A stretch of DNA of 60,165 nucleotides from assembly GCA_002281485.1 (NCBI GenBank), contig NCGF01000019.1, positions 1 through 60,165 on the forward strand, given 5' to 3'. A program made the position numbers and the translations under genes. How positions within the stretch are numbered: position 1 is the stretch's first letter; the number at the start of each line of letters is the position of its first letter. The stretch is from Sphingomonas sp. 28-66-16 (GTDB lineage: Bacteria; Pseudomonadota; Alphaproteobacteria; Sphingomonadales; Sphingomonadaceae). The notes under the pieces are model-generated. The model saw only the letters and a list, made by a program, of their open reading frames with translations, had not been told where the DNA came from and did not search any database. Below, piece by piece: positions 1-10,553 of this stretch.

Positions 1-1
1 C

Positions 2-1834
2 GATGTGCTCGCGCTCGGCATGCTCACCTGCATCCAGAAAAGCTTCGAGCTGCTGCGCGCCGAGGGGCTGGCCGATCACCAGCTCGATACCATCCCGGCC
101 GACGATCCGGCGGTCTACGACATGCTGTGCAAGGGCGACAGCATCGGCGTTTTCCAGGTCGAGAGCCGCGCGCAGATCAACATGCTGCCCAGGCTGAAAC
201 CGCGCGAACTCTATGATCTCGTCATCCAGGTCGCGATCGTCCGGCCGGGGCCGATCCAGGGCGATATGGTGCATCCCTATCTGCGCCGCAGGGCAGGGCG
301 CGAGAAGGTCGAGTATCCGTCGCCGAGCCCGGAGCATGGCCCGGCGGACGAGTTGAAGCAGCTGCTCGGCAAGACCTTCGGCGTACCGCTGTTCCAGGAG
401 CAGGCGATGAAGCTGGCGATCGTCGCGGCGAAATTTACCCCCGACGAGGCCAACCGGTTGCGCAAATCGATGGCGACATTTCGCCATGTCGGCGGGATGG
501 AGCATTTCGAGGAGAAGATGGTCGGCGGCATGGTCGCGCGCGGTTACGAGGCCGATTTCGCACGGCGTTGCTTCGAGCAGATCAAGGGGTTCGGCAGCTA
601 TGGCTTTCCCGAAAGCCATGCGCTGGCCTTTGCGCGGCTGGTCTATGTGTCGTCGTGGATCAAGTGCCACCACCCGGCGGTGTTCGCCTGCGCGCTGCTC
701 AACTCGCAGCCAATGGGCTTTTACGCGCCCGCGCAGATCGTACGCGATGCACGCGAGCATGGCGTTGAGGTGCGCGGGATCGATGTGGCGGCGAGCGGGT
801 GGGACAATGGGCTGGAGCGGCTGAGTTCGCCACAATCACAACCGTCACCCCGGACTTGTTCCGGGGTCCACCGTGCCACTCGAACTGAAGCGCGGGAGAA
901 GGAGTGGACCCCGGAACAAGTCCGGGGTGACGGGGAGGGGAAGGGGAAAGGCGAGGAGGCGGGGAAGGGTGAGGGCGATCTCCACCCCCACGCGCTTCGC
1001 CTCGGGTACCGCCAGATCACTGGCTTTCGCGCGGAGTGGGCCGACGCCATCGTCCGCGCCCGCGCGACCGCCCCGTTCACCTCGATCGAGGACCTCGCCC
1101 GTCGCGCACACCTCCCGCAACGCGCGCTCAGGTTGCTGGCCGATGCCGATGCGTTCCGGTCGATCGCACTCGACCGGCGCGAGGCACTCTGGGAGGTGCG
1201 GCGCACGCCGACCGGCGAGCTGCCGCTGTTCGCCGCCGCGCGCGCCCGCGAACTGGGCGAGGAACAGGACACCGCGCTCCCGATCATGTCGCCCGCCGAG
1301 CATGTCGTCGCCGATTACCAGATGACGCGGCTGTCGCTGAAGGCGCATCCGATGGCCTTTCTGCGCGACGAACTGCGCGCCGAGGGCATCCTCAGCTGTG
1401 CCGAGACGAGCGCTGCGAAGAACGATGCGCGCGTCCGCACCGCCGGGATCGTGCTGGTCCGCCAGCGGCCGGGCAAGGGCAATGCGATCTTCATCACGAT
1501 CGAGGATGAAACCGGCGTCACCAATGTCGTGCTGTGGGCGCGCCAGTTCGAGATTTTCAGGCGGCAGGTGATGGCGTCGCGGCTGATGCTGGTCGAGGGA
1601 CAGCTTCAGCGCAGCGTCGAGGGGGTCGTCCATCTGATGGCGAGCAGGATCATCGACCGCACGGCGATGCTCGATACGCTGTCGGAGCGCGGCGAGACGC
1701 CGACCGATCGGTCACGCGCCGACGAGTTCGATCATCCCCAGCACCCGCGCGGGACCATCCCGCGCAACGCCGAACCGCGCGGCAGCCATCCGCGCAATGT
1801 GCGGATCATTCCGAAGTCGCGGGACTTCCACTGA
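2..1834 (+). CDS. dnaE2: Error-prone DNA polymerase DnaE2, 3' part (5' end outside window)
   Basis: This is the C-terminal 610 residues of a C-family polymerase alpha subunit of the ImuA/ImuB/DnaE2 mutasome, which carries out SOS-induced translesion synthesis. The frame is open from the window edge, so the start lies upstream. Visible are the end of the palm and fingers region, the conserved stretch SHALAFARLVYVSSWIKC near residue 210, then NSQPMGFYAPAQIVRDAREH, a helix-hairpin-helix region (ALRLGYRQITGFR) and an OB-fold domain near the C-terminus (TAGIVLVRQRPGKGNAIFITIED). The short form and the APAQIVRDAREHG block favour DnaE2 over DnaE1. An insert of about 55 residues rich in Gly, Lys and Glu separates the APAQIV block from the HhH region. 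It is encoded by a palindromic repeat (844-931) plus purine-rich sequence and keeps the frame. The gene would normally follow imuB, which is off-window. Confidence 0.93.
   Translation, partial: DVLALGMLTCIQKSFELLRAEGLADHQLDTIPADDPAVYDMLCKGDSIGVFQVESRAQINMLPRLKPRELYDLVIQVAIVRPGPIQGDMVHPYLRRRAGREKVEYPSPSPEHGPADELKQLLGKTFGVPLFQEQAMKLAIVAAKFTPDEANRLRKSMATFRHVGGMEHFEEKMVGGMVARGYEADFARRCFEQIKGFGSYGFPESHALAFARLVYVSSWIKCHHPAVFACALLNSQPMGFYAPAQIVRDAREHGVEVRGIDVAASGWDNGLERLSSPQSQPSPRTCSGVHRATRTEAREKEWTPEQVRGDGEGKGKGEEAGKGEGDLHPHALRLGYRQITGFRAEWADAIVRARATAPFTSIEDLARRAHLPQRALRLLADADAFRSIALDRREALWEVRRTPTGELPLFAAARARELGEEQDTALPIMSPAEHVVADYQMTRLSLKAHPMAFLRDELRAEGILSCAETSAAKNDARVRTAGIVLVRQRPGKGNAIFITIEDETGVTNVVLWARQFEIFRRQVMASRLMLVEGQLQRSVEGVVHLMASRIIDRTAMLDTLSERGETPTDRSRADEFDHPQHPRGTIPRNAEPRGSHPRNVRIIPKSRDFH
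844..931. repeat. Palindromic repeat with perfect 28-bp arms inside dnaE2
   Basis: Bases 844-871 and 904-931 are exact reverse complements of each other, separated by 32 bases. The arms begin GTCACCCCGG and carry the core ACTTGTTCC. This form resembles the dispersed intergenic palindromes of sphingomonad genomes (from memory). Here it lies in frame within dnaE2. Confidence 0.9.
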
Positions 1835-1909
1835 TAACAAGTCCCATTGAAAAGACCTGTCTTTGCTTCTGGGCATGAGCTGCCCGGCCGATGGCGGCTC
1901 GCCTCGCGA

Positions 1910-2857
1910 TCACTGGCTGCTTGAGGGGTCACTGACGATTGGCCCAGGCGGCGGGGCCGGGCCGATATGCGCCGCGCCGCGCGCCTCGGCGAGCCTCACC
2001 TGGCGGTGGCGTTCGGCATAGCCCGCGCGCTTGGCCGCGTCGCGCGTCGCGTGGCAGGCGGGGCAGCTGATGCCTTCCTCATAAAGCGGCGAGCGCTGCT
2101 CGTCCCGACTCACTGGCATCCGGCAGGCGCGGCACAGCGCATGCGTCCCCGGCGCCAGTCCGTGGCCGATCGCCACCCGTTCGTCGAACACGAAGCATTC
2201 GCCCTGCCAGCGGCTCTGCTCGGGCGGCACCTCCTCGAGATAGTTGAGGATGCCGCCCTTGAGGTGATAGACCTCGTCAAGCCCCTCTGCCCGGGCAAAG
2301 GCGGTGGCCTTTTCGCAGCGAATGCCGCCAGTGCAGAACATCGCGATCTTCTTTCCCGCGAGCGCGTCACGGTGCGCCGCAAACCATGCGGGGAAGTCGC
2401 TGAAGCTCCTGGTCGCTGGATCGATCGCCCCGGCAAAGCTGCCGAGCCTGACCTCATAATCGTTGCGCGTGTCGATCACGATCGTGTCGGGCGCCTCGAT
2501 CAGCGCATTCCAGTCGGCGGGCGCGACATAATGGCCGACGCCGCGCATCGGATCGACATCGGGCCGCCCCATCGTCACGATCTCGCGCTTCAATCGCACC
2601 TTCATGCGGTGGAAGGGCATCACCGCGGCAGTCGAGAATTTGACGTCGATCTCGGCGCAATCGGGCAGGGCGCGGATAGGCGCGAGCACCGCCTCGATCG
2701 CTGCGGCGCTGCCCGCGATCGTGCCGTTGATCCCCTCGCGCGCCAGCAGCAGCGTGCCGCGAACGCCAGCCGCATCGCACGCGGCGAGGAGCGGCGGACG
2801 CAGACTCGCCGGATCCTCGAACCGGGCAAATCGATACAGGGCAGCGACGGTGATCAT
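1910..2857 (-). CDS. trhO: tRNA uridine(34) hydroxylase, rhodanese-domain (TrhO/YceA family)
   Basis: The 315-aa protein matches the UPF0176/TrhO family, which hydroxylates U34 of certain tRNAs in an O2-dependent step toward 5-oxyacetyl- or methoxyuridine. The N-terminal ferredoxin-like domain carries GTLLLAREGINGTIAG. A rhodanese domain follows (IDTRNDYEVRLGSFAGAI) with the catalytic cysteine in MFCTGGIRCEKA, and then GGILNYLEEVP. The C-terminal zinc-ribbon-like segment has C-x2-C pairs (CRAC and CPAC). I chose the ATG at 2857 (MITVAALYRF), because the upstream extension of this frame translates repeat sequence and has no family similarity. A palindromic repeat separates it from glpD, which is on the same strand upstream. 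Confidence 0.92.
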   Translation of the reverse strand: MITVAALYRFARFEDPASLRPPLLAACDAAGVRGTLLLAREGINGTIAGSAAAIEAVLAPIRALPDCAEIDVKFSTAAVMPFHRMKVRLKREIVTMGRPDVDPMRGVGHYVAPADWNALIEAPDTIVIDTRNDYEVRLGSFAGAIDPATRSFSDFPAWFAAHRDALAGKKIAMFCTGGIRCEKATAFARAEGLDEVYHLKGGILNYLEEVPPEQSRWQGECFVFDERVAIGHGLAPGTHALCRACRMPVSRDEQRSPLYEEGISCPACHATRDAAKRAGYAERHRQVRLAEARGAAHIGPAPPPGPIVSDPSSSQ

Positions 2858-2880
2858 GACGTAGCGTTGAACCAAAATCC

Positions 2881-2963
2881 GTTTGTCCTGAGCTCGTCGA
2901 AGCGCTGTCTTTCTTTTCGATTGTCGAAAGGAAAGGCAGGGCTTCGACAAGCTCAGCCCGAAC
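2881..2963. repeat. Palindromic repeat, family A copy 1
   Basis: An imperfect inverted repeat: the left arm (about 2881-2914, with CCTGAGCTCGTCGAAGC) pairs with the right arm (about 2931-2963, with GCTTCGACAAGCTCAG). The centre reads CTTTTCGATTGTCGAAAGG. Related copies lie near 34140 and 49690. The outer part of the right arm overlaps the last codons of glpD. Confidence 0.8.
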
Positions 2964-4440
2964 GGGAAGGGGATGGGTGGGGAGCCGAATAGACCGTTGC
3001 CCACCAGCTTTCAAATGCGGCGCGCTCGGCAGCGCTCAGATGGAGGCCGATCTTGCTGCGCCGGTGGAGCGCGTCTTCGGGCACGCGCGCCCATTCGCGG
3101 TCGTGCATCCAGCGCGCCTCGATCTCGGTCAGCCCGCCGCCCAGTGGTTTCCCCATCCCGGCTTCGTCGTCGATCCCGCTCAGCATCTCGCCGAGCATCG
3201 ATCCATAGGCGCGCGCCATGCGTTCGCTGCGCGCCGCGCCGAGGAACGCCCACCGGCGGCGCACCTCGCCGAGAAAGACGGCGAAATCGCCGATGTCGCC
3301 GCCGGGAAAGGGCCGACTGCGGGTCACCCGCGCCGCGGCAAAGCCCATCGGCCCGGCGAGCTTGCCGATCGCCTCCTCGGCGAGGTGGCGCGCGGTGGTG
3401 ATCTTGCCGCCGAATACCGAGAGCAGCGGGGGGCCGAGCGTATCGAGTTCGAGCACATAATCGCGCGTCACTGCCTTGGCTTCGCTGGCGCCGTCGTCAT
3501 AGAGCGGGCGCACCCCCGACCAGCTCGAAGTGACGTCGGCGGGCGATACCTGCTTGATGAAATGCCGATTCACCGCGTCGCACAGATAGGCGATCTCGCC
3601 GGCGTCGATCACCGCGTCCTCGGGCGCATCGACGGGGACGTCGGTGGTGCCGATCTCGGTCGAGCCATGCTCATAGGGGATCGCGAAGACGATCCGGCGA
3701 TCGGGCTGCTGGAGGATATAGGCCTGCGGGCCTTCGAACAGGCTGGGCACGACGATGTGGCTGCCCTTGATCAGCCGCACCCCCGACGCGGCGTTGACGC
3801 CGAGCTTGCCGAGCATCTGGTGAACCCACGGCCCGGCTGCGTTGACCATCGCCCGCGCCATGATCTCGCGGCCATCGGAAAGCGTCGCGCGCCAGACATC
3901 GCCTTCGCGCCGGGCCGAGACGAGCGCGGTCTGCACGATGATCTCGGCGCCGTTGGCAGCGGCATCGATCGCGTTGAGCACCGTCAGCCGCGCATCGTCG
4001 ACCCAGGCGTCCGAATAGACGAAGCCGCGGTTGCCGCCCCTGAGCGGCGCCGTGAACGCCGAGTCGCTGGCCTTCAGCCCGCGCGAGCGCGGCAACGACA
4101 TCCGCCCGCCGAGGAAATCATAGAGCAGCAGCCCCAGCCGGACCATCCACCACGGCCGAACGGCGTTTTCATGCGGCAGCACGAATTGCAGCGGATAGAT
4201 GATGTGCGGCGCGGCATGGATCAGCCGTTCGCGCTCGCGCAGCGCCTCTGCCACCAGCTTGAACTCGTAATATTCGAGATAGCGCAGCCCGCCATGGATC
4301 AGCTTGGTCGACGCCGACGAGGTCGCGCCGGCGAGATCGCCCTTTTCGACCAGCATGACGGCGAGGCCATTGAGCGCCGCCTCGCGTGCGATCGCCGCGC
4401 CGTTGATGCCGCCGCCGATGATGAGAAGATCGTATGTCAC
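2953..4440 (-). CDS. glpD: Aerobic glycerol-3-phosphate dehydrogenase
   Basis: This 495-aa FAD enzyme oxidises sn-glycerol 3-phosphate to dihydroxyacetone phosphate at the inner membrane and passes electrons to quinone. The N-terminal dinucleotide-binding motif is YDLLIIGGGINGAAIAREA. The family signature STKLIHGGLRYLEYYEF follows, then the DAO-type FAD domain (AMVNAAGPWVHQML; LLSVFGGKITTARHLAEEAI) and a C-terminal cap domain. I set the start at GTG 4440, directly before the FAD motif, because the longer in-frame extension shows no family similarity. The last codons and the TGA stop lie in a palindromic repeat, so the tail SAPHPSPSRSG is probably repeat-derived. The gene is divergent from rnr, with 79 bp between the two starts. 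Confidence 0.92.
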   Translation of the reverse strand: MTYDLLIIGGGINGAAIAREAALNGLAVMLVEKGDLAGATSSASTKLIHGGLRYLEYYEFKLVAEALRERERLIHAAPHIIYPLQFVLPHENAVRPWWMVRLGLLLYDFLGGRMSLPRSRGLKASDSAFTAPLRGGNRGFVYSDAWVDDARLTVLNAIDAAANGAEIIVQTALVSARREGDVWRATLSDGREIMARAMVNAAGPWVHQMLGKLGVNAASGVRLIKGSHIVVPSLFEGPQAYILQQPDRRIVFAIPYEHGSTEIGTTDVPVDAPEDAVIDAGEIAYLCDAVNRHFIKQVSPADVTSSWSGVRPLYDDGASEAKAVTRDYVLELDTLGPPLLSVFGGKITTARHLAEEAIGKLAGPMGFAAARVTRSRPFPGGDIGDFAVFLGEVRRRWAFLGAARSERMARAYGSMLGEMLSGIDDEAGMGKPLGGGLTEIEARWMHDREWARVPEDALHRRSKIGLHLSAAERAAFESWWATVYSAPHPSPSRSG

Positions 4441-4519
4441 CGTTGTCCGATAGCGCGCGACCCGGCGCGCGCACAGAAGGAATTTGGTAGATCGCCCGCA
4501 ACCGCCTATTCGGGACTCC

Positions 4520-6844
<2,325 letters not shown>

Positions 6845-6903
6845 TTTGCTGGACTCGCCGGTGCCGCGTGGTAGCATCGCCTCTCGAACAACAGGCGGGG
6901 GCG

Positions 6904-7035
6904 ATGATGGCGGAGCACGATCCGGGCAAGACCGAAACGGTGAGCTATCTCAAATGGTCGCTCATCGTGCTGCTGGTCGCAGTGTTCATCACGATGATGG
7001 TGCTGCTGGTGCTCAGATCGACCGCGCTCGGGTGA
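6904..7035 (+). CDS. Small single-span membrane protein (43 aa)
   Basis: This short frame starts ATGATGGCGGAGCAC at 6904, after a purine-rich ribosome-binding stretch (AGGCGGGGG). It encodes 43 residues. A charged N-terminus (MMAEHDPGKTETVSYLKW) is followed by one strongly hydrophobic helix (SLIVLLVAVFITMMVLLVL) and a short tail. It lies 59 bp behind rnr and 25 bp before the next gene, on the same strand. The composition and the SD argue that it is real. I recognise no family and assign no function. Confidence 0.6.
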   Translation: MMAEHDPGKTETVSYLKWSLIVLLVAVFITMMVLLVLRSTALG

Positions 7036-7060
7036 AGCCTGGCGACTTGACTGGCGGCTG

Positions 7061-7378
7061 ATGGCGATACCGCTGCGCCCGATCGAAACCTCATTTGTCG
7101 GGCGCGAGCGCCAGGCACTGGTGGCCTATCTTATGGCGAACCACGCGCTCGATGCCGAAGACGCCGCTGCCCTCAATCTCGACTCCCCGGCGACCCGGCG
7201 CGCGCTTGACCGATTGATCGAGCGCGGCGTCGTGCGCCAGCCGCGCCCCGACCGCTATTTCGTCGATCTCAACGCCTGGGCTGATGATGCCGACGATAGA
7301 CGCCAGCGCGGCGTTCAGATCGCGCTGGGCGCTTCGGGGATCCTGGCGGTGTTGGTGATGCTGCTCTACGCGCGGTAG
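7061..7378 (+). CDS. Hypothetical protein: winged-helix-like domain plus C-terminal membrane anchor
   Basis: A 105-aa protein. Residues 10-72 look like a small winged-helix fold: helices around RERQALVAYLMANHALDAEDAAALN and ATRRALDRLIERGVVRQP, then a short wing, PDRYFVDLNAW. Residues 86-103 form one hydrophobic span (IALGASGILAVLVMLLYA). It is probably co-transcribed with the 43-aa membrane protein 25 bp upstream. A membrane-tethered HTH is an inference from the predicted fold only. No partner or target is evident. Confidence 0.7.
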   Translation: MAIPLRPIETSFVGRERQALVAYLMANHALDAEDAAALNLDSPATRRALDRLIERGVVRQPRPDRYFVDLNAWADDADDRRQRGVQIALGASGILAVLVMLLYAR

Positions 7379-7382
7379 CGCT

Positions 7383-8552
7383 TCAGCCGGCGGTGAACGT
7401 CAGCCCCGCCCGGTCGATCAGCCGCGTGCGCAGCGCCGGGCCCATGATCGCGCCGGGCGTCCAGATACCGCCCTTGGCGTCGGGTACGTCCTGCACAAGG
7501 CAGAGCGCGCTTTCGGCGATCATCTTGCTCGTCGATCCATAGCCGGGATCACGATCGCCGGTGACGACGGCGTCGATGCGCGCGCCATCGGCCATCTCGC
7601 CGACGAACAATATGTCGTAATGGCCGGCGTCGCGCTCTTCCTTGCTCGGGCCTTCGCCCGGCTTGGGGCCCTTGTCGCCGCCGAAGGGGTTCATCTTGGC
7701 GAGTGCCTCGGCAGCGGCCTTGCCCATCTCGCCCAGCCCCGCGACGACCATTTCGTCATAGACGAAGTCGGCGCCATAGGCCTCGCCGAGCAGGAAATTG
7801 GTGCGGTGGACATTCTTGGTGTTGATCGCCGCCATCACGAACGGCGCGACCCAGCTGTCGATCGATTTGTCATATTCGGGCAGCATGCCCATCGGCTGGC
7901 TTGGTCCCTTGAACCCCGGGGTCAGCGCGAACGGATCGGTGAGCACGCCGATCAGCGACGGGTTGCGCGCGGCGGCGGCCATCGTCGCCTTCAGGCTCGC
8001 GGCGGTGCCGCCCGAAAAAGTGCCCTTCATCGTCCGGACACGGCATTTCACGCGGGGCGCCGGTTTGCCGAATTTCGCCTTGGCCGCCTCCTGTAAGGTC
8101 AGCACGCCGAGATCGAACGGGATCGAATCGAAGCCGCACGAAAAGACGATCCGCGCACCCGTGGCCTGCGCGGTCGCGTGGTGCGCCTCGATCATCTCGC
8201 GCATCCAGCCGGGCTCGCCGCACAGGTCGACATAGGCGGTGCCGGTCTCGGCGCAGGCGGCGACGAGATCGCTGCCATAGAGCTGATAAGGGCCGACCGT
8301 CGTCAGGATCACGGTGGCACGGTGGCACATCGCGCGGATGCTGGCGGGATCGTCGGCGTCGGCGACGACGACGGGCGTATCGGCGGGCGCGCCGATCAGG
8401 TCGCGGACCTCCTCGAGCTTGGCGAGCGAGCGGCCTGCCATCGCCCATTTGGGCTTGGTCGGACCGGCATAGGCCTGGCAAAGATACTCGGCGACGAGGC
8501 GCCCGGTATAGCCGGTCGATCCGTAAACGATGACGTCGAATTCCCGTGCCAT
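7383..8552 (-). CDS. Saccharopine dehydrogenase-like / trans-acting enoyl reductase family protein
   Basis: This 389-aa protein has an N-terminal Rossmann motif (FDVIVYGSTGYTGRLVAEYL). It is followed by GRSLAKLEEVRDLIG and the conserved TTVGPYQLYGSDLVAACAE and YVDLCGEPGWMREMIE. That arrangement is typical of bacterial saccharopine-dehydrogenase-like proteins related to mycobacterial trans-acting enoyl reductases. The substrate is unknown. True lysine-pathway activity is unlikely, because these paralogues are usually tied to lipid metabolism. The start is ATG 8552 (MAREFD) with GGAGAGAAG upstream. It follows the ABC exporter gene on the same strand with 48 bp between, which contain a hairpin. 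Its stop is 5 bp from the convergent gene ending at 7378. Confidence 0.8.
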   Translation of the reverse strand: MAREFDVIVYGSTGYTGRLVAEYLCQAYAGPTKPKWAMAGRSLAKLEEVRDLIGAPADTPVVVADADDPASIRAMCHRATVILTTVGPYQLYGSDLVAACAETGTAYVDLCGEPGWMREMIEAHHATAQATGARIVFSCGFDSIPFDLGVLTLQEAAKAKFGKPAPRVKCRVRTMKGTFSGGTAASLKATMAAAARNPSLIGVLTDPFALTPGFKGPSQPMGMLPEYDKSIDSWVAPFVMAAINTKNVHRTNFLLGEAYGADFVYDEMVVAGLGEMGKAAAEALAKMNPFGGDKGPKPGEGPSKEERDAGHYDILFVGEMADGARIDAVVTGDRDPGYGSTSKMIAESALCLVQDVPDAKGGIWTPGAIMGPALRTRLIDRAGLTFTAG

Positions 8553-8574
8553 TGGCTTCTCTCCCATCCCCTCG

Positions 8575-8593
8575 CTCTCCCCGGCGGGGAGAG
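8575..8593. repeat. Short GC hairpin between the ABC exporter and the reductase gene
   Basis: CTCTCCCC (8575-8582) and GGGGAGAG (8586-8593) pair around a 3-base loop. It stands 7 bp past the exporter stop on the minus strand and has no T-tract. It could be a REP-type element or a weak attenuator. Confidence 0.5.
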
Positions 8594-8600
8594 GATAATA

Positions 8601-10397
8601 TCAAGCCGCCTTGCTGAACTGCAAACTCGCGAGCCGCGCATATAATCCGTCCTGGCCGATCAGCGCGCCGTGCGTGCCGGTCTCGACGATGCGGCCTTCG
8701 TCCATCACGATGATCCGCCCGGCCGAGCGGACCGTCGCCAGCCGGTGGGCGATGATCAGCGTGGTGCGGTTTTGCATCAGCCGCTCGAGCGCCTCCTGCA
8801 CCAGCCGCTCGCTTTCGGCATCGAGCGCGCTGGTCGCTTCGTCGAGCAGCAGGATCGGGGCGTCGCGGAGCAGCGCGCGCGCGATCGCCACGCGCTGGCG
8901 CTGCCCGCCCGACAGCCGCGCGCCGCCTTCGCCCAGAAAAGTGTCGAGCCCCTCGGGTAGCTTGCGCAGGAATTCGGCGGCGTTGGCGGCCTCGGCGGCG
9001 GCCCAGAGCCGGTCGTCGGTCGCCGACCAGTCGCCATAGCGAAGATTGTCGCGCGCCGACGCGCCGAAGATGACGGTTTCCTGCGGCACCATCGCAATCC
9101 GCTTGCGAAGCTCGGCAGGGTCGGCGGTCGGCAGGGCGACGCCGTCGATGCGGATGATGCCCTGGCTCGGATCGTAGAAACGCTGGATCAGCTGGAACAA
9201 CGTCGATTTGCCCGCCCCGGAAGGGCCGACCACCGCGACCGTTTCGCCGGGCGCGACCTCGAGCGAGAAATCGTTGAGGGCGGCGATTTCGGGCCGCGTC
9301 GGGTAGCGGAAGCTGACATGATCGAACTGCAGGCCACCCAATCCCGGCACCGGCAGCGCAACCGGATGCCGCGGTGCCCTGATCTCGGGCTCCTCGGCGA
9401 GCAGTTCGTTGAGCCGACCGGCGGCCCCCGATGCGCGCAGCAGATCGCCATAGACCTCGGTCAGCGCGCCGAACGCGCCGGCGACGAAGCCCCCGGTCAG
9501 CACGAACGCGGTGATCGATCCGCCGGTCAACGTGCCGTTGGCGACGTCGCGCACCGCATCCCACATGATCAGCACGATCGCGCCGAACAACAGGCCGATC
9601 ACCGCCGCCGTCATGATCGCGCGCAGCCGGAAGCGGCGCTTGGCGGTTGCGAAGCTGCGATCGACGGCGGCCTGGAAGCGATCGCCCTCGCGGCTTTCCT
9701 GTCCGAATGCCTGGACGATCTTCATCGCCCCCAGCGTCTCGACCGCGATCGAGCCGATATCGGCGACGCGATCCTGGCTCGACCGCGAATATTGCCGCAC
9801 GCGCCGCCCGAGAAACACGATCGGCAGGATCACGACGGGGATGCCGATCAGCAGCGACGCAGCGAGCTTGGGGGCGAGCGCGAAGAGATAGATCACGCCG
9901 CCGACGCCGATCACGAAATTGCGCAGCGCGACCGAAACGGTCGTGCCGACGACCTGTTCGATGATCGCGGTATCCGACGTCAGCCGCGAGGCGATTTCGG
10001 AGGGGCGGTTTTCCTCGAACCATTTGGGATCGAGCCGCAGGAGATTGCGGTGCACGGCGGTGCGGACATCGGCGACCGTGCGTTCGCCGAGCCACGAGAC
10101 GAAATAGAATCGCACCGCCGTCGACAGCGCGAGCACGATCACCACGATGCCGAGGCCCTGGAAATAGGGGGCGATCGCCGCCGGGTCGCTTTGGCCGCTG
10201 AATCCCTTGTCGACGACCTGCTTGAAGGTCGCCGGGATATAGAGCGTCGCGCCCGCGGCGAAGATCAACGCGACGATGGCGAGCGTCAGCTGGAGCGGGT
10301 ATTTCGAGGTGAACCCCCACACCATCAACAGGCTCGATAACTTGCGGCGGGGCTGTTCTGCCTCGGTCGGGGCGGGGGCCGGCTTGGTGTCTTCCAT
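8601..10397 (-). CDS. ABC transporter, fused membrane and ATPase domains (MsbA-like exporter)
   Basis: A 598-aa half-transporter. Residues 1-310 form a six-helix type 1 exporter domain (LTLAIVALIFAAGATLYIPATFKQVVDKGF, here only its course is noted by the segments LTLAIVALIFAAG and LYIPATFKQVVD). The ATPase domain follows, with Walker A VGPSGAGKSTLFQL, the signature LSGGQRQRVAIARALL, Walker B ILLLDEATSALD and a switch His in IIAHRL. Homodimeric exporters of this type move lipids, lipid-linked glycans or drugs. The substrate cannot be read from the sequence. The start ATG 10397 (MEDTKPAP) was chosen because the longer frame is Arg/Pro-rich. The gene is divergent from phaZ across 156 bp. Confidence 0.88.
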   Translation of the reverse strand: MEDTKPAPAPTEAEQPRRKLSSLLMVWGFTSKYPLQLTLAIVALIFAAGATLYIPATFKQVVDKGFSGQSDPAAIAPYFQGLGIVVIVLALSTAVRFYFVSWLGERTVADVRTAVHRNLLRLDPKWFEENRPSEIASRLTSDTAIIEQVVGTTVSVALRNFVIGVGGVIYLFALAPKLAASLLIGIPVVILPIVFLGRRVRQYSRSSQDRVADIGSIAVETLGAMKIVQAFGQESREGDRFQAAVDRSFATAKRRFRLRAIMTAAVIGLLFGAIVLIMWDAVRDVANGTLTGGSITAFVLTGGFVAGAFGALTEVYGDLLRASGAAGRLNELLAEEPEIRAPRHPVALPVPGLGGLQFDHVSFRYPTRPEIAALNDFSLEVAPGETVAVVGPSGAGKSTLFQLIQRFYDPSQGIIRIDGVALPTADPAELRKRIAMVPQETVIFGASARDNLRYGDWSATDDRLWAAAEAANAAEFLRKLPEGLDTFLGEGGARLSGGQRQRVAIARALLRDAPILLLDEATSALDAESERLVQEALERLMQNRTTLIIAHRLATVRSAGRIIVMDEGRIVETGTHGALIGQDGLYARLASLQFSKAA

Positions 10398-10470
10398 GAT
10401 GGCAAACGGCCTAGCAGGCCGGGTCGGGACCCTCAACGCCAATCGCATTGGCGGCGGGCGCGACCGCATT

Positions 10471-10509
10471 TATGCAGCATTGCCACTGCACCGCAGCATG
10501 CTAATGCTG
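10471..10509. promoter_or_regulatory. Candidate PhaR operator upstream of phaZ
   Basis: The stretch is dense in TGC and GCA. It contains CTGCACCGCAG (10486-10496), a match to the CTGC-N3-GCAG form bound by the PHB regulator PhaR in Paracoccus. An overlapping perfect inverted repeat, CAGCAT-N4-ATGCTG, lies at 10494-10509. It sits 45-83 bp before the phaZ start, where a repressor acting on PHB turnover would be expected. Confidence 0.55.
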
Positions 10510-10553
10510 AGCGACAACGGGGCAGGACGCCGTTCAGGGGTAAAAGGACCTTC

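Noticed and set aside
844-1000. A frameshift in dnaE2 at the repeat
   Set aside because: The reading frame continues unbroken from the polymerase core through the insert to the helix-hairpin-helix and OB domains.
8575-8593. A certain terminator of the ABC exporter gene
   Set aside because: It has no T-run, and the same type of GC hairpin occurs as a repeat, so it is listed only as a hairpin.
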